Assembly: GCA_019417325.1 (NCBI GenBank)
Contig: DXVO01000007.1
Span: forward strand, 62,001 to 126,000
Origin: Parabacteroides sp.
GTDB taxonomy: Bacteria > Bacteroidota > Bacteroidia > Bacteroidales > Tannerellaceae
Length of the DNA: 64,000 nucleotides
Reading direction: 5' to 3'
Numbering within the stretch: position 1 is the first letter of the stretch; every line of letters starts with the position of its first letter. A program made the position numbers and the translations under genes. Below are positions 60,017-64,000 of this stretch, piece after piece. A model generated the notes under the pieces. The model did not search any database, was not told the DNA's origin, and saw only the letters and a list, made by a program, of their open reading frames with translations.

Positions 60017-63016
60017 TTAGAATGTTACTTTCAAATTGATACCATAGCTACGAGTTGCGGGCAAACCAAAGGTTTCAAAGCCCTGCCAAGCGTTGTCGGT
60101 AGATACAGACATATCCGGGTCATGAGGTGAATCCTTATAAAGGAAGAATAGGTTACGAGCAATGAATGATAAACTCAGGTTTTTGGAAGCTCCGATCAAA
60201 TTACGGAATGTATATCCGACAGACAGCTCACGCAGACGGAAATTTGTTGCAGAATAAACATATTGTCCACCTGCCTTATCCTTACCTGCTACAGCTTCAT
60301 AATATTTCTGTGCGTCAACAATTACCCCGTTACCTACATCTACACCACCGTTATCACGTGCATCGGCTGTTTCTTTTGTTACACCGTAGCTATCCAGGTA
60401 GCTCTGTGTCATGCCGATTGTATTACCACCAATCTTGCCATCAAATAAGAAGTATAAAGTGAAATCTTTATAAGTGAATGTATTACCCCAACCTAACTGC
60501 CAGTTTGAGTTTACATTACCTAAATATTCTTCGTCACCTAAAACCGGAGCACCCTTTTCTATTGCTAAGGAACCATCGGCATTACGTTTTACATCCTTAC
60601 CGTAGATATCTCCAAATGAACCGCCTTCTTTCAGCATAAAACGGAAACCGGCACCACTACCTATCTGTACACCATCTTTCAAACGAGCATCTAATTCTTT
60701 GATTTTATTATCATTGTAAGAAATATTGAATTCTGTCTTCCAGCTCCAATCTTTAGCAAAGTCGAAGCGGTAACTAGCAGAAGCTTCAAATCCCTGGTTC
60801 TGAATATTACCAGCATTGATATAATAGCTTTCATAACCTGAACCTAACGGTGCATCGATTGTAAAGTATTGGTTCTTATTGTTTGTCTTATAATAAGTAA
60901 CGTCGAAATTTAAACGATTGTTGAACATCGCCAAATCCAAACCGAATTCCATAGAATGCATCTTTTCCGGTTTCATTTCTGTAAACGGAGCTTTTGTATT
61001 CGGTTCCAATTGGCCCAAGTTAAATCCATCCATCGGATAAGTGATATAAGCAGGAACGTCGTTACCCACGATAGAATAAGAACCACGGATTTTTAACAGG
61101 TTAATCTTTTCTGTCATCGGGATCATTTCGTTCAACAAAGCCGTCAAACCAAAAGAAGGATAGAAATAAGAGAAGTTATGTGTATAAGCTAAGGCGGAAG
61201 CCCAGTCATTACGTCCGGTAATATCCAGGTAAATCATATTGTTGAAACCAAACTGAACAGTCCCAAATACTGAGTTCAGGCGTTTTTTAGGATTGTCTGT
61301 TTTCTGGTTTCCATTACCGGCGATATTTTCGGGAACGAAGAAGTTCGGTAATACCAAACCTAATTTATCGCTGTCGAGAATCAGGTTTTCAACTTTGGTA
61401 TCCATAAAGCTGGAACCTAAAGAAGCGTTTAATTCCCATTTCTCATTCCATGTTTTATTAAAGTTAACCATTACGTCACCATAAAACTGTTGTGCTTCGA
61501 AACGTTCCTGGCGATAACGGCCGTTGCCATTAGGAGCCCAAGTTTCAACGGTTGTTGCATGCCATTTACGTTCGAACTTATCGAATGTATTATCGATGCT
61601 TAAACGTCCCTGAATATTCAGATAATCTGTTATTTTCAGTTTGGCTGTTGCAGAAGCCATGATGCGGTTACGTTTTTCTGTTGCTTTGATGCGATTCAAT
61701 ACCCAATATGGATTTGCTGTAAAGTCATCCAGAGTTGTATACCAGTTTTGAGCCATTAAGTTACGACCTGCATTGTAGACTTCGTAATTATCTTTGTAAT
61801 ATTTCCAATCACCATTTACAGGGAATGTGTAAGCTCCTGTCAACGGGTTAATATAAGTACCACCGTGAGGGCGGTTATTTGCTTTTTGAGTGATATATGA
61901 CAAAGATGCATCGATAGTCAGGCGTTCTTTGAATAATTTGAATGATTCACGTGCTGTCATGTTATGGCGTTGAAAATCATTCGTTGGCATCATGCCTACG
62001 GCAGATGTGTTTGCATAAGACAAGAAACTCTGTACTTTTTCCGTACCACCATTGATGGTAACAGAGTTGATATAAGTGGAGCCAGTACGGTAGAAATCAT
62101 TCAAGCGTTTTTTTGCCTCTTTGTCGTTGTTGTTAACTCTTTCCCCCCAACTTTTGGCACTAAGCTGGTCGCCGGTTAGGATTGCTCCGTAACGTCCTTG
62201 CAATTTAGGCGCTGTCAGCGGAGTTTCTAATGTGATATTGGAAGAAAAGTCTACACGTGCAGCACCTTCACGACCTTTTTTTGTTGTAATCATGATAACG
62301 CCGTTTGCAGCCATACTACCATATAAAGCAGCAGCAGAAGCACCTTTCAGTACGTTCATGCTAGCGATATCGTCCGGGTTTAAGTTGGAGAGTGCATCAC
62401 CACCGTCACGTCCTTCATATTCGCCGGAAAGTTGTGTTGTTTTCGGGTTGTTCATAGGAACGCCATCTATAACGATAAGCGGTTGGTTGTTCCCATAAGC
62501 AGATTTGTTACCACGGAGGACGATTTTTGAAGAACCACCGGCTCCCGTAGCATTAGGGGTGATAACCAAACCTGCGGCTTTACCTTGCAAAGCATTAATC
62601 ATGTTTGCGTCTTTAGCGCGGGTCAGTTCCTGGTTTCCCACTTGTTGGGTCGCATAAGTCAACGATTTTGCTTTACGTTGGATACCCATGGCAGTAACTA
62701 CGACTTCCTCGATTTTCTTTGTATCGGAAGACATGTCTACGTTAATTACGGTACGACCATCCAGTGGCTCTTCTATTGTAGTCATACCCAAAAAAGAAAA
62801 TTGTAGGATAGCGTTGTTACCTACTTCCAGTTCGTATTTACCGTCTAAGTCGGTAACTGTACCATTGGTAGTTCCTTTTTCAACAACATTACAGCCAATT
62901 AATGGCATGTTGGCATCTTTATCCATTACGACGCCGTTCACTTTCTTTTGTGCCCACAGCACATTTGTACATGTTCCTATACATAACAGTACAAACAGTA
63001 ATAAACTCTTTTTCAT
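60017..63016 (-). CDS. SusC-like TonB-dependent outer-membrane glycan transporter
   Basis: A 999-residue TonB-dependent transporter. After the signal peptide (LLLFVLLCIGTCTNVLWAQ) comes a carboxypeptidase-D regulatory-like domain (VNGVVMDKDANMPLIGCNVV, 20 residues), a TonB-box region (EEVVVTAMG), the plug with KAAGLVITPNATGAGGSSKI (20 residues) and SAYGNNQPLIVIDGVPMNNP (20 residues), and a beta-barrel ending YGINLKVTF. There is no STN signalling domain, so it is not an obvious sigma/anti-sigma partner. ATG 63016 is chosen over 63061 because only it gives a clean signal peptide. Its promoter lies in a candidate invertible segment. Confidence 0.95.
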   Translation of the reverse strand: MKKSLLLFVLLCIGTCTNVLWAQKKVNGVVMDKDANMPLIGCNVVEKGTTNGTVTDLDGKYELEVGNNAILQFSFLGMTTIEEPLDGRTVINVDMSSDTKKIEEVVVTAMGIQRKAKSLTYATQQVGNQELTRAKDANMINALQGKAAGLVITPNATGAGGSSKIVLRGNKSAYGNNQPLIVIDGVPMNNPKTTQLSGEYEGRDGGDALSNLNPDDIASMNVLKGASAAALYGSMAANGVIMITTKKGREGAARVDFSSNITLETPLTAPKLQGRYGAILTGDQLSAKSWGERVNNNDKEAKKRLNDFYRTGSTYINSVTINGGTEKVQSFLSYANTSAVGMMPTNDFQRHNMTARESFKLFKERLTIDASLSYITQKANNRPHGGTYINPLTGAYTFPVNGDWKYYKDNYEVYNAGRNLMAQNWYTTLDDFTANPYWVLNRIKATEKRNRIMASATAKLKITDYLNIQGRLSIDNTFDKFERKWHATTVETWAPNGNGRYRQERFEAQQFYGDVMVNFNKTWNEKWELNASLGSSFMDTKVENLILDSDKLGLVLPNFFVPENIAGNGNQKTDNPKKRLNSVFGTVQFGFNNMIYLDITGRNDWASALAYTHNFSYFYPSFGLTALLNEMIPMTEKINLLKIRGSYSIVGNDVPAYITYPMDGFNLGQLEPNTKAPFTEMKPEKMHSMEFGLDLAMFNNRLNFDVTYYKTNNKNQYFTIDAPLGSGYESYYINAGNIQNQGFEASASYRFDFAKDWSWKTEFNISYNDNKIKELDARLKDGVQIGSGAGFRFMLKEGGSFGDIYGKDVKRNADGSLAIEKGAPVLGDEEYLGNVNSNWQLGWGNTFTYKDFTLYFLFDGKIGGNTIGMTQSYLDSYGVTKETADARDNGGVDVGNGVIVDAQKYYEAVAGKDKAGGQYVYSATNFRLRELSVGYTFRNLIGASKNLSLSFIARNLFFLYKDSPHDPDMSVSTDNAWQGFETFGLPATRSYGINLKVTF

Positions 63017-63110
63017 GAATTTAGATTGTTTAGGCAAATTAATAAATTTAAAACAGTTCATATTTTACTTAGAGTTGATTTAGTAAAAATTAAGTAATAT
63101 ATTTGACGTT

Positions 63111-63125
63111 GTCTTACTAGAACTA
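63111..63125 (+). repeat. Inverted repeat, left arm of candidate invertible segment
   Basis: GTCTTACTAGAACTA, the exact reverse complement of 63289-63303. It lies 94 bases upstream of the susC start. Confidence 0.9.
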
Positions 63126-63288
63126 TGTCTGTTCTTTAGTTATTATCCGGCAAATGTATACAAAATAGCTATAAAATCAAGTAAAAGTGTCAATAAAATG
63201 GCTTGTTATTCATATTTTTCAGGTGTTATCGTTAACACTTTGTAATACATTATTCTATTTTCTATATATAACAGTAGTTAATGTGATT
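63126..63288. promoter_or_regulatory. Candidate invertible promoter segment of susC
   Basis: 163 bases between the two arms. It contains one good promoter on the minus strand (-7 TACATTTG and a -33 TTG) and no matching promoter on the plus strand. Composition is AT-rich and non-coding. If the segment flips, transcription would point away from susC. Confidence 0.7.
63151..63158 (-). promoter_or_regulatory. susC -7 promoter element
   Basis: TACATTTG on the minus strand, with TTG at 63178-63180 (minus strand) 19 bases upstream. Start of transcription near 63144 gives a leader of about 130 nt that crosses the left inverted-repeat arm. Confidence 0.7.
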
Positions 63289-63303
63289 TAGTTCTAGTAA
63301 GAC
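63289..63303 (-). repeat. Inverted repeat, right arm of candidate invertible segment
   Basis: TAGTTCTAGTAAGAC on the plus strand, exact reverse complement of 63111-63125. The stretch from here to the second susD end (63304-63529) holds only the palindrome at 63464-63502. Confidence 0.9.
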
Positions 63304-63463
63304 TTATATATTTATTTTGTGTTCTTTTGTTTGATTATTTTAAAATTTGGTAAGTGTTTGATACAATAGAAGTTTTACTCAATTATTTTTTTACCAATTT
63401 GTTTTTTCTTCTCTTTTTCTCTGGTTATAAAATATAGGCATTGGTTATCTTTATAAAATAACT

Positions 63464-63502
63464 CAGGCATGGATTTCACGAGTCTCGTGTAATCCATGCC
63501 TG
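63464..63502 (-). terminator. Palindrome/terminator after the second susD
   Basis: A 19-base arm (63464-63482) pairs with 63484-63502 with one mismatch. On the minus strand it is followed by TTATTTTAT, so it can terminate the upstream susD transcript. Same family as the palindromes at 58197 and 46941. Confidence 0.7.
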
Positions 63503-63529
63503 AAAAGATATTATATGAAATTCTATTTG

Positions 63530-64000
63530 TTAGAAATTGCCACCAGCAACATCCCACCACAAACGTGTAGCTTCGTTGTCTGGGCCGTTTAGATAAGCTT
63601 TCGCCTTTTCAACTTCTGCCGCATTGGAGTTCCGGTCGTTACGAGGGAAACGAAGACGCTTTACAAAATCACCGTCAGCGATGCCACCATCAACATTTGC
63701 ACTGTAATTTGTTTTGACCGGGAATAACTTAGGATAACCTGTCCGGCGGAATTCACTCCATGCTTCCTGTCCTTCCGGGAACATGGCAATCCATTTTTGG
63801 TTAATAATTTTATGCAGTTTATCTTCATTAGAAGCACTTTCATCCCATTTCACTGTAGCTTTGTCAAGTCCTGAAATATTATTTTCCGGATTGAACGGAT
63901 CTTTGCAGTCTGTGGCAACTTCGGTTGCATTGTTAATATAGTTGGTATATTTATCTGCAGAAATACCATATTCATCAAATGAAACTTTAATACCGTCTTC
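63530..64000 (-). CDS. Second SusD-like lipoprotein (3' part; start outside window)
   Basis: The last 156 residues of another SusD-like protein; the frame is open to the window edge. It is nearly identical to the C-terminus of the susD at 58304-60001: both have DPFNPENNISGLDKATVKW, LHKIINQKWIAMFPEGQEAW (20 residues), FRRTGYPKLFPV and YLNGPDNEATRLWWDVAGGN. The clearest difference is near the start of the visible part (EYGISADKYTNYINNATEVA against EHGITDTDVYNKYINDDTKV). This indicates a tandem duplication of the susC/susD unit. Confidence 0.93.
   Translation of the reverse strand, partial: EDGIKVSFDEYGISADKYTNYINNATEVATDCKDPFNPENNISGLDKATVKWDESASNEDKLHKIINQKWIAMFPEGQEAWSEFRRTGYPKLFPVKTNYSANVDGGIADGDFVKRLRFPRNDRNSNAAEVEKAKAYLNGPDNEATRLWWDVAGGNF

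Overview
The window looks like chromosomal DNA of a gut Bacteroidota, order Bacteroidales, and Parabacteroides is the best guess. The evidence is the SusC/SusD pairs, the gene order of the division and cell-wall (dcw) cluster, the RprX/RprY-type two-component pair, a GlsA/GlsB-type glycine-lipid operon, and many upstream sequences with the Bacteroidota -7 promoter element TAnnTTTG. No rRNA, tRNA, CRISPR array or classical insertion sequence was seen. Function calls come from reading motifs in the translations; no database search was run.

Layout. 1-4.6 kb: the end of a sensor kinase, a DUF2339 membrane protein, a decayed stretch and an exported PI-PLC-like lipoprotein. 4.8-12.8 kb: murF facing folP-cdaA (folate and c-di-AMP), pta-ackA (acetate), mgtE, and a lipoprotein acetolactate decarboxylase. 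12.8-25 kb: rsmA, a UPF0104-type membrane protein, pepD, dxs-trkA-trkH-SMP30, a YgjP-like peptidase, gpmI and a DUF3109 protein. 25-31 kb: glsA-glsB, rprX-rprY and cstA. 31-46.5 kb: one continuous minus-strand dcw operon (rsmH, ftsL, ftsI, murE, mraY, murD, ftsW, murG, murC, ftsQ, ftsA, ftsZ, then yqeY). It encodes the peptidoglycan precursor pathway from MurC to MurG plus the core divisome. MurF is supplied by the separate gene at 4.8 kb and by a MurF-alanine racemase fusion at 51.5 kb.

46.5-50.5 kb is accessory: palindromes, 22-bp-phased repeats, an Rpn-family nuclease gene between direct repeats, rex plus a FAH-family hydrolase, and a gene-free stretch with a promoter, alternative hairpins and a strong terminator (a candidate ncRNA or attenuator). 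50.5-55.5 kb: GSCFA, murF-alr, fabI and a Sua5/YrdC protein. 55.5-64 kb is a polysaccharide utilization locus on the minus strand: susC, susD and a GH2 exo-glycosidase, preceded by the end of a second, very similar susD.

The strongest discovery candidate is upstream of susC. A perfect 15-bp inverted repeat (63111-63125 and 63289-63303) encloses 163 bp holding the only good promoter pointing at susC. This is the layout of a phase-variable invertible promoter, here in the ON orientation, at a locus where the susC/susD unit also appears to be tandemly duplicated.
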